A stretch of 64,000 bases of DNA from UBA7657 sp049652985 (GTDB taxonomy: Bacteria; Pseudomonadota; Alphaproteobacteria; Micavibrionales; Micavibrionaceae). The position numbers were made by a program, and so were the translations under genes. Position 1 is the stretch's first letter. Each line of letters begins with the position of its first letter. The notes under the pieces are model-generated. The model was given only the letters and a program-made list of their open reading frames with translations, was not told where the DNA came from and searched no databases. The stretch spans positions 434,001 to 498,000 of the forward strand of contig JBASFK010000002.1 in the NCBI GenBank assembly GCA_049652985.1, in the 5' to 3' direction. Shown here in pieces: positions 34,866 to 42,938 of this stretch.

Positions 34866-34898
34866 AAAGGCCGGGAAAGAAATTCCCGGCCTTTTTCT
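34866..34898 (+). terminator. Rho-independent terminator after flagellin
   Basis: AAAGGCCGGGAA (34866-34877) pairs with TTCCCGGCCTTT (34883-34894) around a 5-nt loop, followed by further T. A strong, perfect stem just 20 nt after the stop codon. Confidence 0.93.
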
Positions 34899-34909
34899 TT
34901 TCCAGTTTC

Positions 34910-35016
34910 GTCATCCCCGGCAGCGAGCGGCACGCGAGCGTGAACGGGGATCCAGTATAAATTTGCGCGAAGCACCTTCAATAATATTGCCGGATCCCCG
35001 CCTTCGCGGGGATGAC
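34910..35016. repeat. Palindromic repeat pair (GTCATCCCC...GGGGATGAC family)
   Basis: The element begins GTCATCCCCGG and ends CGGGGATGAC. Each half is itself an inverted repeat (CCCCG...CGGGGATCC on the left; GGATCCCCG-ccttCG-CGGGGAT on the right), and the halves face each other across about 40 AT-rich bases. The same head-to-head design is found at 59785-59848, and a single half at 59451-59479. It resembles the dispersed short palindromes of many alphaproteobacterial genomes. Confidence 0.8.
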
Positions 35017-35103
35017 AGCACATAAAATTTCATCTTTTTTTAGGCTTTATGTGGGTATACTATAAGAAGCGGCAGAAGCTGCCTTCAGAGAGGAAGAAAT
35101 CCT

Positions 35104-35505
35104 ATGGGCCTTATAATCGATCTCAAACCAGGCGAAAAGATATTAATCGGCGAGGCCGTCATCACCAATGACAGCCAGCGCGCCCGGCTGCACATCGCCG
35201 GTGAGGCGCCGATCATCCGCGAAAAAGACGTGATGCAGGAAGACATGGCCGACACGCCCTGCAGAAGAATTTATTTCCTGATCCAGTGCATGTATCTCGC
35301 GCGCGATCCCGCTCTTTATCACAAGAAATATTTCGGCATGGTCGAGGAGATTCAACACGCTTCGCCGAGCGCGTCATTCTTCTTCATGCAGATCAACGAC
35401 CACATCATTAACGGCACCTATTACAGGGCGCTAAAAGTCGCCAAGGAACTGATTGAACACGAACGCGAACTGGTAGAAAATGTCCTCAAAAAAACCAACA
35501 AATAA
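35104..35505 (+). CDS. flbT: Flagellin post-transcriptional regulator FlbT
   Basis: In Caulobacter FlbT binds flagellin mRNA and promotes its decay until the hook is complete. 133 residues with the family patterns LIIDLKPGEKILIGEAVITNDSQRARLHIAGEAPIIREKDVM and RRIYFLIQCMYLARDP. AGAGGAAG precedes the ATG. It overlaps flaF by 26 nt and lies downstream of flagellin, as in other alphaproteobacteria. Confidence 0.94.
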   Translation: MGLIIDLKPGEKILIGEAVITNDSQRARLHIAGEAPIIREKDVMQEDMADTPCRRIYFLIQCMYLARDPALYHKKYFGMVEEIQHASPSASFFFMQINDHIINGTYYRALKVAKELIEHERELVENVLKKTNK

Positions 35506-35914
35506 TCCTTACGCTGCGGCGGCCGGCGCCTACGGGGCGCACGCCCAGAAGCACGCGCCCGACCAGCGCGAGACCGAGGCGCGCGTGCTGCTCAAGGCCG
35601 CGCAGATGTTCAAGGATTTGCAGAGCGACTGGGAGAACTCCAATCTCGAGGTCATCGAGGCGACGCTGAAATACAACCGCAATGTCTGGCTAATGTTTTA
35701 CGATGCAGCCGTGGATAACCCCGAGGGCAACCGCCCGAGGGACCTGCGCTCGAATATCGTCAACCTGGCGAATTTCATCTTCAAGCGCGAGATCGACATC
35801 ATGTCGGACCCGAAGAAGGAAAAGCTCGACGTCTTGATCAATATCAACCGCGAAATCGCTGCCGGGCTGATGACTAAGCCGCCTGCGCCGGTAGAAGATA
35901 TTCAAAAGAAATAA
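35480..35914 (+). CDS. flaF: Flagellar biosynthesis regulator FlaF
   Basis: Works with FlbT, promoting flagellin synthesis or secretion. 144 residues; pattern NPYAAAAGAYG near the start, then ETEARVLLKAAQMFKDLQ, LEVIEATLKYNRNVWLMFYDAAVDNPEGNRPRDLRSNIVNLANFIFKREIDI, which is FlaF. The start lies inside the end of flbT, so translation is probably coupled. A 70-nt palindromic element and a terminator follow. Confidence 0.94.
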   Translation: MSSKKPTNNPYAAAAGAYGAHAQKHAPDQRETEARVLLKAAQMFKDLQSDWENSNLEVIEATLKYNRNVWLMFYDAAVDNPEGNRPRDLRSNIVNLANFIFKREIDIMSDPKKEKLDVLININREIAAGLMTKPPAPVEDIQKK

Positions 35915-35917
35915 TTA

Positions 35918-35987
35918 AACACGGAGAACACAGATGTCACGGAGTTTAAAATAAATCCTTCTCCGTGCACTCCGCGACCTCCGTGTT
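35918..35987. repeat. 70-nt CTCCGTG palindromic element
   Basis: AACACGGAG at the left end and CTCCGTGTT at the right end form an outer inverted repeat; inside lie a second CACGGAG and a second CTCCGTG, also paired. The design (nested ACGGAG/CTCCGT) is that of a dispersed repeat known in many bacterial genomes. Only one copy is seen in this window. It begins 3 nt after the flaF stop. Confidence 0.7.
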
Positions 35988-35994
35988 AAAAATA

Positions 35995-36022
35995 AAAAAG
36001 GACGTCAGATGACGTCCTTTTT
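35995..36022. terminator. Bidirectional terminator between flaF and the FlaG-like gene
   Basis: AAAAAGGACGTCA (35995-36007) and TGACGTCCTTTTT (36010-36022) form a symmetric hairpin with A and T tails on the two sides. It can end flaF on the plus strand and the convergent gene at 36041 on the minus strand. Confidence 0.85.
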
Positions 36023-36040
36023 GTTCTAGATCCCTAAATC

Positions 36041-36508
36041 TTACGCCGTAACGATGACGTTGCCGCTTGTAGGCGGCGCGCTGACGGCGGCGGCCTGCGC
36101 GGCTGTGCTTGCCAGTGCCGTTGCTGCGACCTGCGCCTGCGCATTCACTTGCGGCGCGGGTGTTTCAACTTTCGGAGCCTCGGCCTGCTGTTGCTGCTGC
36201 GGAGCGGGGGCATCCGGAACATCGGGCTGCGTCTGCGCGGCCTGGCGCTGAGCGATGCGGCTGCGTATTGCCATTGTCTGCTCAGACGGAAATTGTTTGA
36301 GGACATCGCCGGTGTCGCTGTCGCGAATTTGCAGAACGGCCTTGTCGTAATTTACATCGACATAAATGAAGGGGCTGACATAGGGTGCCTGGATAACTTC
36401 CTGCACGCGCTCGGGATTGGCGGCTAACGAACGCGCCGCACTCGCCTGCTCCGCGGAACCGCGGAGGAGCGAAGCATTGGCAACAACTGCGTTCACAGCT
36501 TCAATCAT
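36041..36508 (-). CDS. FlaG-like protein with an Ala/Gln/Pro-rich tail
   Basis: About 155 residues from the ATG at 36508, which has TTAGGA 5 nt upstream; a GTG at 36568 would add 20 residues. The middle (FIYVDVNYDKAVLQIRDSDTGDVLKQFPSEQTM) matches the core of FlaG, a small protein that influences filament length. The tail after about residue 85 is low complexity (QQQQQ, Ala runs). FlaG is normally short and near fliD; here it stands alone, convergent with flaF. The family call rests on that one motif. Confidence 0.65.
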   Translation of the reverse strand: MIEAVNAVVANASLLRGSAEQASAARSLAANPERVQEVIQAPYVSPFIYVDVNYDKAVLQIRDSDTGDVLKQFPSEQTMAIRSRIAQRQAAQTQPDVPDAPAPQQQQQAEAPKVETPAPQVNAQAQVAATALASTAAQAAAVSAPPTSGNVIVTA

Positions 36509-36870
36509 AAAATTCCTAACTTTGTCCGGATTGCTGTGTGCTGGTTCGATTACTTGAAAAACTGGCACTCAGAATCTAGACATACTACCCTACTATCATC
36601 TTAACCCGGGGGAGTGCAAAAGTCAAGAAATTCAATAAATAAAGGGGTAAAATAGGGGTCCCACCTTCGAATCGCGCGACTTTCCTCAACTTGCCGATGC
36701 CCGGTTTTTAATTAAGAATAAACATGATTTTATTACAATAAAAACAAAGAATATCTGACTTTTTCTGTAGAAAATACGTAATAAACAGGTATTTTTATCA
36801 ATCCCGGTTTTTGAATGCTTACGTAACCACTTGAAATGCAAAGAAATATGTAAAAATATTCAAAAACGGC

Positions 36871-36879
36871 TTATCCACA
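36871..36879 (+). promoter_or_regulatory. DnaA box (TTATCCACA) before fliF
   Basis: Perfect 9-nt match, 8 nt upstream of the -35 of the sigma-70-like fliF promoter. Same arrangement as at 20301 before fliL. It suggests, but does not prove, timing of early flagellar genes by DnaA. Confidence 0.4.
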
Positions 36880-36886
36880 GCAGACA

Positions 36887-36915
36887 TGGAAAATAGTTAA
36901 AAAACATACTATAAT
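36887..36915 (+). promoter_or_regulatory. Candidate sigma-70-type promoter upstream of fliF
   Basis: TGGAAA, 17-nt spacer, TATAAT (36910-36915). The -10 is perfect and the -35 weak. The same TGGAAA-N17-TATAAT combination occurs before flhF (47693-47721). Confidence 0.4.
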
Positions 36916-36970
36916 GGTTTTGAGATGAGGGAATTATTCACTTTTCCCTATTCTTTCTCGCAAGCGTAAC

Positions 36971-36986
36971 TGGCACAAAACTCGCA
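36971..36986 (+). promoter_or_regulatory. Sigma-54-type promoter of fliF-fliG-fliH-fliN
   Basis: TGGCACaaaacTCGCA with GG and GC 10 nt apart; one mismatch to consensus. Start near 36997, 70 nt before fliF. In Caulobacter fliF is an early gene read by CtrA and the housekeeping sigma factor, so a sigma-54 site here would place it later in the hierarchy. Confidence 0.75.
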
Positions 36987-37066
36987 TAAATAACCAAATA
37001 AACCCGCTATTTAACGGCTGCCTGTCTTTTGGGCCCGGTCGGCGGACATAACAAAGGCAGGATCGG

Positions 37067-38776
37067 TTGAGCAATTTTGTAGATACTATGAGGCAACTGG
37101 GACCCTCGCGCCTCGGTGTCATGGGCGCGATACTGGTCGGCCTGTTGCTGTTTTTTGTTTTCGTGTCGCTGCGGGTTTCGACCCCCGACATGCAAGTCCT
37201 CTATTCCGATCTTTCGACAACAGATTCCAGCGCCATGGTCGGCAAGCTTCAGTCCGGCTCCATTCCTTTCGATGTTTCCGCCGACGGCACACGCATCATG
37301 GTGCCGGAGAAGGAAATCGGTCGCGCACGCATCCTGCTGGCCGAAGCGGGCCTCCCGAATGGCGGCTCGATGGGCTACGAGATTTTCGACAAGGATTCCG
37401 GTTTCGGAACCACCAACTTCGTCCAGAACATCAACCAGGTCCGCGCGCTCGAGGGTGAGCTTGCCCGCACGATCAGCTCGCTCCAGGGCGTGCATACCGC
37501 GCGCGTGCATATCGTCCTGCCGCAGCGGGAATTGTTCAGCCGTGAATCCCGCCCCTCCAGCGCCAGCGTATTTCTTGGCTTGCGCGGCACCGGCGGCGTC
37601 GAAAGATCACAGATTTCCGCCATCCAGTCGCTTGTCGCCTCAGCCGTTCCGGGGCTGAAGGCTTCCAATGTTTCGATCATCGACAATACCGGCACCCTGC
37701 TCGCGCGCGGCGGCGAAGAGGAAGTCAACCTCATGACGATGAAAACCGAGGAAATGCGCCGCAATTACGAAGCCAACATGACCCAGAAGGTCGAAGACCA
37801 GGTCAGCCGCATCGTCGGCTACGGTAACGTGCGCGCCACGGTCACTGCCGAGATCAATTTCGACCGCATCAGCACGAACGAGGAATTGTTCGATCCCGAA
37901 CAGCAGGTCGTGCGCTCGTCGCAGACCACGTCCGAGAGTAGCACCGAACAGGAAGGCGGCAGCGAGGATGTCAGCGTCGAGAACAACCTGCCCGGCGCCA
38001 GCAGCGACCTGCTCGGCGGCGGCCCTTCGAACGAAAGCAACCGCACAGAAGAAGTCACGAATTACGAAATCGGCAAGACCATCCGCAGCACGGTGCGCGA
38101 GGTCGGTGAGATCAAGAAACTCTCCATCGCCGTTCTTGTCGATGGCCGTTACAAGCCGGTAGAAGCGCCCGCCGCCGCTGAAGGCGAAGAGGCCGAAGAG
38201 AAAAAAGAAGACAAAGACGCCAAGCCCGAGATGGTGTACGAGCCGCGCAGCGAGGATGAAATCAAGCAGATTACCGCCCTGGTCAAAAGCTCCGTCGGCT
38301 TCGACGAGGAACGCGGTGATACAATAGAAGTTGTAAACATGCAGTTCGCCAGCGTCGACACGGAAGCGGGCGATTATACTGACGACCGCATGCTTTTTGG
38401 TTTTGACAAGAACAAGCTGCTCGATGTCGCCGAGATCGTCACCGTTGCGATCATGATCATCCTGGTCGTCATGCTGGTGCTTCAGCCGATGGTGAACCGC
38501 CTGCTGGTTTCCGATGCGCCTGAAATCGACAACAGTATCGAGGCGGATCTTCTCGGCGTGCGTCCGATGAACCCGGCCCTCACCGGCCCGACTCCCGATC
38601 ATGAATTCATGGCCGGCGGAGGCAAGGATGCCGAGGAAAGTCTGATCAACATGCAGGGCGTCGAGGGAAAAGTGAAAGCCTCCTCGGTCAAGAAGGTCGA
38701 GGAAATCGTGCAAAACTATCCCAATGAAACCGTGGCGGTCCTGCGCAGCTGGATGACCCAGGAACCGGGAGCATAA
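37067..38776 (+). CDS. fliF: Flagellar MS-ring protein FliF
   Basis: Inner-membrane ring on which the flagellum is built. 569 residues: N-terminal membrane helix (MGAILVGLLLFFVFVSLRV), ring domains with MQVLYSDLS, GRARILLAEAGLPNGGSMGYEIFDKDSGFGTTNFVQNINQVRALEGELARTISSL and a second helix near 460 (VAIMIILVVMLVLQPMVNRL). A FliG-binding tail ends VAVLRSWMTQEPG. The start is probably the TTG at 37067 (MSNFVDTMRQLGPSRLG matches the family) with GGCAGGA just upstream; an ATG at 37088 is the alternative. First of fliF-fliG-fliH-fliN. Confidence 0.96.
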   Translation: MSNFVDTMRQLGPSRLGVMGAILVGLLLFFVFVSLRVSTPDMQVLYSDLSTTDSSAMVGKLQSGSIPFDVSADGTRIMVPEKEIGRARILLAEAGLPNGGSMGYEIFDKDSGFGTTNFVQNINQVRALEGELARTISSLQGVHTARVHIVLPQRELFSRESRPSSASVFLGLRGTGGVERSQISAIQSLVASAVPGLKASNVSIIDNTGTLLARGGEEEVNLMTMKTEEMRRNYEANMTQKVEDQVSRIVGYGNVRATVTAEINFDRISTNEELFDPEQQVVRSSQTTSESSTEQEGGSEDVSVENNLPGASSDLLGGGPSNESNRTEEVTNYEIGKTIRSTVREVGEIKKLSIAVLVDGRYKPVEAPAAAEGEEAEEKKEDKDAKPEMVYEPRSEDEIKQITALVKSSVGFDEERGDTIEVVNMQFASVDTEAGDYTDDRMLFGFDKNKLLDVAEIVTVAIMIILVVMLVLQPMVNRLLVSDAPEIDNSIEADLLGVRPMNPALTGPTPDHEFMAGGGKDAEESLINMQGVEGKVKASSVKKVEEIVQNYPNETVAVLRSWMTQEPGA

Positions 38777-38782
38777 CGAGCC

Positions 38783-39808
38783 ATGGCATTACGCGCTCGC
38801 GAGGATTACCGCACACTTACCGGCCCCGAAAAGGCCGCGATCCTGATGTTGTCGCTTGGGGAGGAACAGGCCGCCAAAATTTTCGAGCATATGGATGATG
38901 ACGAGATCATGGAAATTTCACAGATCATGGCGACTCTCGGCAAAGTCTCTCCATCCGTCGTCGAACGCCTGTTCGTCGATTTCGCCGAGCAAATGTCTTC
39001 CACGAACGCCCTTGTCGGCACGCAGGATTCAACCGAGCGCCTCCTCAACAAGGCCGGCATCTCGAGAGACCGCATCGACAACATCATGGAAGAAATCCGC
39101 GGCCCTGCGGGGCGTAACATGTGGGAGAAACTCGGCAACGTGAACGAGGAAATTCTCTCCACGTTTCTGCAGAAAGAATACCCGCAGACCGTCGCCGTCG
39201 TGCTGTCCAAGGTTTCCAGCGACCACGCCGCGCGCGTGCTGGCGATGCTGCCGGAGAATTTCGCGCTGGAGGTCATTCACCGCATGCTCCGCATGGAAGC
39301 CGTGCAGAAAGAAATTCTGGAAGAAGTCGAAAAGACGCTTCGCACCGAATTCATGACCAACCTCGCGAAAACCCAGCGCCGCGACAGTTACGAGATGATC
39401 GCCGAAATTTTCAACCACATGGACCGCAACGTCGAAGGCCGCTTTATGGAGCAGCTCGAAAAGAACACGCCCGACGCTGCCGAGAAGATCCGCTCGCTCA
39501 TGTTCACCTTCGAAGACCTTGGAAAACTGGAGACCAGCGCTATTCAAACGCTCATCCGCGCCGTGGACAAGGACAAGCTTCCGATCGCGCTCAAGGGCGC
39601 CGCCGAAACGTTGCGCGAGCTGTTCTTCACCAACATGTCGGAACGCGCGGCGAAAATCCTGCGCGAAGATATGGGCGCCATGGGCCCCGTCCGCCTCAAG
39701 GACGTAGAGGAAGCGCAGCAATATATCGTCAATGTCGCGAAAGACCTCGAGGCCCGCGGCGAAATCATCATCTCCACCGGCACCGAAGAAGACCAGATGA
39801 TCTACTAA
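38783..39808 (+). CDS. fliG: Flagellar motor switch protein FliG
   Basis: C-ring protein that couples stator to rotor. 341 residues. N-domain (GPEKAAILMLSLGEEQAAKIFEHMDDDEIMEISQIMATLG), middle domain with the EHPQ-type motif as EYPQ (LQKEYPQTVAVVLSKV), and C-domain (MFTFEDLGKLETSAIQTLIRAVDKDKLPIALKGAAETLRELFFTNMSERAAKILREDMGAMGPVRLKDVEEAQQYIV) with the charged torque helix. It lies 6 nt after fliF. Confidence 0.97.
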   Translation: MALRAREDYRTLTGPEKAAILMLSLGEEQAAKIFEHMDDDEIMEISQIMATLGKVSPSVVERLFVDFAEQMSSTNALVGTQDSTERLLNKAGISRDRIDNIMEEIRGPAGRNMWEKLGNVNEEILSTFLQKEYPQTVAVVLSKVSSDHAARVLAMLPENFALEVIHRMLRMEAVQKEILEEVEKTLRTEFMTNLAKTQRRDSYEMIAEIFNHMDRNVEGRFMEQLEKNTPDAAEKIRSLMFTFEDLGKLETSAIQTLIRAVDKDKLPIALKGAAETLRELFFTNMSERAAKILREDMGAMGPVRLKDVEEAQQYIVNVAKDLEARGEIIISTGTEEDQMIY

Positions 39809-39830
39809 TGAGAGTTATTGGTAAAGGTTG

Positions 39831-40511
39831 ATGACAGGCAAAGCCCTACACGAAAAAGGCGAGAAGTATTTCTTCAGCGAAAATATTTTCGACGATGGCT
39901 ATACGGATGCGCCCCCGCCCCCGTCATTCAGCGAGCATGAGCTTGCCGATGCGAAGCAAAAATCAACGGCGGAAGGCCGCCAGCAGGGCCTGAAGGAAGC
40001 CGAAGGCTCGCAGCTCAGGATCACGGCGCAAATTCTTGACCAACTCCGCAAACAACTCGCCGAGCTTTCCGCCGCCGAAGCGCAGCGCGAAAAAATTTTC
40101 GAGCAGGAAACACTGGCGCTCTGTCTTTCGATTTTCGAGCGGATGTTCCCGGTCTATAACAAGGCTGCCGGCTTTGAGGAACTGAAACAGGCCATTTCCG
40201 AGATCATCAAGAAACAGGAAGGCCAGAATCATGTCGCGGTGACTGTGACCCCTGACATGGTCGCCCCGATCGAAACGCACCTTAATTCCCTGAAGGAATC
40301 GGGCCTGGACCTGAAATTTGCAGTCAAAGGCGACGAAACACTGGCTCCCGGCGCCTGCCGTCTCGCCTGGAGCGAAGGCGGGGCGCTCCGCAACCCGCAG
40401 ATGCTTGCGGATGAAATCAGGACTTCCATAGAGCAGGTCCTTGCGAAAAAAGGCTTAAAAGGCCATGATAAGAGTGAAACCGGGTCTTCCCGGGCTGGAG
40501 AAGGCGCATGA
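39831..40511 (+). CDS. fliH: Flagellar assembly protein FliH
   Basis: Regulates the FliI ATPase and links it to the C ring. About 226 residues from the ATG at 39831 (AAAGG upstream; a TTG precedes it). N-terminal Phe-rich part, helical region with AEGRQQGLKEAEGSQLRITAQILDQL (the family's G-rich helix is weak here), and a C-terminal domain with HVAVTVTPDMVAPIETHLNSL and LAPGACRLAWSEGGALRNPQ. FliH is a poorly conserved family, but the position between fliG and fliN supports the call. FliI and FliJ are encoded 12 kb away. Confidence 0.85.
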   Translation: MTGKALHEKGEKYFFSENIFDDGYTDAPPPPSFSEHELADAKQKSTAEGRQQGLKEAEGSQLRITAQILDQLRKQLAELSAAEAQREKIFEQETLALCLSIFERMFPVYNKAAGFEELKQAISEIIKKQEGQNHVAVTVTPDMVAPIETHLNSLKESGLDLKFAVKGDETLAPGACRLAWSEGGALRNPQMLADEIRTSIEQVLAKKGLKGHDKSETGSSRAGEGA

Positions 40512-40861
40512 GCACAGAAGATGATAAGGCCAAAAAAGGCATGAATCTCGGCGAAATCGATGACGATGCGCGCCTGAAAACCGATACCAACGATTTTGAA
40601 ATCGGCGAGCCGATGGCCAGCGACGTCAACGCGATTTACGACATCCCGGTCCAGATATCGGCCGTGCTTGGCAAATCGACTATGCAGGTCAGCCAGCTTC
40701 TGAAGCTTGGCCGGGGCGCGGTGGTCGAACTTGACCGCAAGGTCGGCGAAGCGATCGATATTTATGTCAATAACCGCCTCGTCGCCCGGGGCGAGGTCGT
40801 CGTCGTCGAAGACAAGCTCGGCATCACCATGACCGAAATCGTCAAATCCGACCGGGCCTAA
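40508..40861 (+). CDS. fliN: Flagellar motor switch protein FliN
   Basis: C-ring protein, also a docking site for FliH. 117 residues: a charged N-terminal part of about 40, then the SpoA domain (YDIPVQISAVLGKSTMQVSQLLKLGRGAVVELDRKVGEAIDIYVNNRLVARGEVVVVEDKLGITMTEIV). The ATGA overlap with fliH suggests coupled translation. Last gene of the fliF unit. Confidence 0.96.
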   Translation: MSTEDDKAKKGMNLGEIDDDARLKTDTNDFEIGEPMASDVNAIYDIPVQISAVLGKSTMQVSQLLKLGRGAVVELDRKVGEAIDIYVNNRLVARGEVVVVEDKLGITMTEIVKSDRA

Positions 40862-40996
40862 ATTCCATACCTACTCATTGATTTTCCTGCGAAGTCCCGC
40901 TTCAGGAACTTTTTCCTTGCGCGCCTGTTGGCATGGGCGTAACAGGGTTTTGTCGTTAAGACAGCATGTTACGGGAATTTTAACAGGAGACATACC

Positions 40997-41389
40997 ATGA
41001 AAAAGCTAGCACTTATCGCCGGCGCAGCCGTCCTTGTGCTCCCCGCAATTGCGGAAGCAAAAGGTGATCGCGACCACAGCGAAACCTACACCTATAAGAG
41101 AGTCGATCAATCGCAACCCACTTCGTCCGACCAGGGCGCTTACCGCATCGAGATGCAGACCGAGGAAGATTTCCGCAGTCACGCATCCAACCGCGTCAGC
41201 ACCTTTTCGACTTTCGAGGGCGAGAAGCTGATTATCGACGGCCAAGCCGTTTATAAAGTCGCCGCCAACGGTGACCGCTTCTATGCGCCGAACGGTTCCT
41301 ACATGACCCGCGAGAATTATAACATCGTGGTTCAGGATGGTCTGCTTGACCGCATCGAGGAGCCTGCAACGATTGTAAGAGTCGATTAA
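40997..41389 (+). CDS. Small secreted protein of unknown function
   Basis: 130 residues with a signal peptide (MKKLALIAGAAVLVLPAIAEAKG). The mature part is polar and contains FYAPNGSYMTRENYNIVVQDGLL; no cysteines. I recognise no family. AACAGGAGA precedes the ATG. It lies between fliN and flbD, with its own terminator, so it is probably expressed separately. A flagellar or envelope role is only a guess from position. Confidence 0.7.
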   Translation: MKKLALIAGAAVLVLPAIAEAKGDRDHSETYTYKRVDQSQPTSSDQGAYRIEMQTEEDFRSHASNRVSTFSTFEGEKLIIDGQAVYKVAANGDRFYAPNGSYMTRENYNIVVQDGLLDRIEEPATIVRVD

Positions 41390-41421
41390 GAGGCTTTTGA
41401 GCCCTTATTCGGCTGTTACAC

Positions 41422-41453
41422 AAAAAGCCTGCCCTTCAGGGGGCAGGCTTTTT
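41422..41453 (+). terminator. Rho-independent terminator after the secreted protein
   Basis: AAAAAGCCTGCCC (41422-41434) pairs with GGGCAGGCTTTTT (41441-41453) around a 6-nt loop. Perfect stem, T run on the plus side. Confidence 0.92.
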
Positions 41454-41510
41454 CTATATTAAATCTTTATCCCGTTTGATTGTCGGCTAAAGCACTGGTA
41501 TATCAATATT

Positions 41511-42872
41511 ATGCGTTTAATGATCATTGGCCGTCTCGAAGGCTATATATCGCAGGCAGGAAAAATCGCTCTTCAGAAGGGCGCGAAAGTCGTCCACTGC
41601 GAGGATACCGACCAGGCTATCGGCGCGTTGCTGAACGGCAAGGGCGCGGACCTGGTGATGGTCGACGTCAAACAGAAGATCGGCGAATTCGTCGAGCGCC
41701 TCAAGACCGAGCGCATCCATATCCCCGTCATCGCCTGCGGCATCGACAACGATGCGCGCGCCGCCGTGAAGGCCATCCAGCAGGGCGCGAAGGAATACAT
41801 CCCCCTGCCCCCCGATGCCGAACTGATCGGCGCGCTGCTCGCCGCCATCACCGAGGACAACAACACCATGATCGCGGGCGACGCGGCGATGAAAGACGTC
41901 GTAAAGCTGGCCGACAAGATCGCGCCGAGCGAGGCCAGCGTCCTTATCACTGGCGAATCCGGCACGGGCAAAGAAGTCATGTCGCAATATATTCACCGCA
42001 AGTCGAAACGCGGGAACGGGCCGTTCATCGCTGTGAACTGCGCGGCGATCCCTGAAAACCTGCTGGAATCCGAGCTTTTCGGCCATGAAAAAGGCGCGTT
42101 CACCGGTGCGACCGCGCGGCGCATCGGCAAGTTTGAAGAGGCGGACGGCGGCACGCTGCTGCTCGACGAAGTCAGCGAAATGGCCCACAACCTCCAGGCA
42201 AAACTCCTCCGCGTCCTGCAGGAGCGAGAAATCACCCGCGTCGGCTCGAACGATGCCGTCAAGGTCAATGTCCGCATCATCGCGACGTCGAACCGCGACC
42301 TTGAGGCCTTCGTGAAATCCGGCGGCTTCCGCGAGGATCTTTATTTCCGCCTCAATGTCGTGAATATCCGCCTGCCGAGCTTGCGTGAACGCCCCGCCGA
42401 CCTGCCTGCTCTGGCGCAATTTTTTGCCGACAAATACGCCGACGCGAACGCCGTGGGCCGCAAGAAAATCTCGGCCGCCGCGACGCAGAAAATGAAATCA
42501 TACGGCTGGCGCGGCAATATCCGCGAGCTTGAAAACACCATGCACCGCGCCATTCTTGTTTCCACAGAGGATGAAATCGAAGCGGACGCCATTCACATCG
42601 ATACGCCGGGGCATCTTTCGGTCGTGCCTTCTGCCACAGAAAAAGCGGGCGAAGCAAAACCCGTGCAGAATACCGGCGCGGTGGAATCCCTCATCGGCCG
42701 TTCCGTCGCCGCGGTCGAGCGCGACCTGATCATCAACACGCTTGAGCATTGCCTTGGTAACCGCACGCACGCGGCCAATATTCTGGGCATTTCCATCCGC
42801 ACCCTTCGGAACAAACTCAATCAATATAAAGACGAAGGCGCTAAAATCCCCGCTTCGGCCAGCGGGGATTAA
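41511..42872 (+). CDS. flbD: Sigma-54 activator of flagellar genes FlbD
   Basis: Activates late flagellar operons through sigma-54 RNA polymerase. 453 residues. The N-terminal receiver-like domain (to about 115) keeps one Asp (about 52, in MVDVK) but lacks the acidic pair near its N-terminus, as in Caulobacter FlbD. The AAA+ domain has Walker A GESGTGKE (148-155), GAFTGA (195-200) for sigma-54 contact, and Walker B TLLLDE (215-220). A Fis-type helix-turn-helix ends the protein (ANILGISIRTLRNKLNQY). Four TGGCAC-N6-GCA promoters in this window are the likely targets. FliX (24456) is the known partner. Confidence 0.93.
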   Translation: MRLMIIGRLEGYISQAGKIALQKGAKVVHCEDTDQAIGALLNGKGADLVMVDVKQKIGEFVERLKTERIHIPVIACGIDNDARAAVKAIQQGAKEYIPLPPDAELIGALLAAITEDNNTMIAGDAAMKDVVKLADKIAPSEASVLITGESGTGKEVMSQYIHRKSKRGNGPFIAVNCAAIPENLLESELFGHEKGAFTGATARRIGKFEEADGGTLLLDEVSEMAHNLQAKLLRVLQEREITRVGSNDAVKVNVRIIATSNRDLEAFVKSGGFREDLYFRLNVVNIRLPSLRERPADLPALAQFFADKYADANAVGRKKISAAATQKMKSYGWRGNIRELENTMHRAILVSTEDEIEADAIHIDTPGHLSVVPSATEKAGEAKPVQNTGAVESLIGRSVAAVERDLIINTLEHCLGNRTHAANILGISIRTLRNKLNQYKDEGAKIPASASGD

Positions 42873-42894
42873 TTTTATTGGTTCGGCGAACAAT

Positions 42895-42923
42895 AAAAAA
42901 CCGGGCCTTGGCCCGGCTTTTTT
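42895..42923. terminator. Bidirectional terminator after flbD
   Basis: AAAAAACCGGGC and GCCCGGCTTTTTT pair around CTTG. A and T tails on both sides allow it to end flbD (plus) and the convergent lipoprotein gene (minus). Confidence 0.88.
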
Positions 42924-42938
42924 CAATGACTTTGATTC

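Larger units (their letters stand above)
36509..37066. other. AT-rich 558-nt regulatory gap before fliF
   Basis: No reading frame here looks coding. It holds a perfect DnaA box (36871), a sigma-70-like promoter (36887-36915) and a sigma-54-type promoter (36971-36986), all pointing to fliF. The stretch 36700-36870 is very AT-rich, with several A and T runs, and could be a bent or protein-bound segment; the FlaG-like gene reads away from its left edge. Confidence 0.6.
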
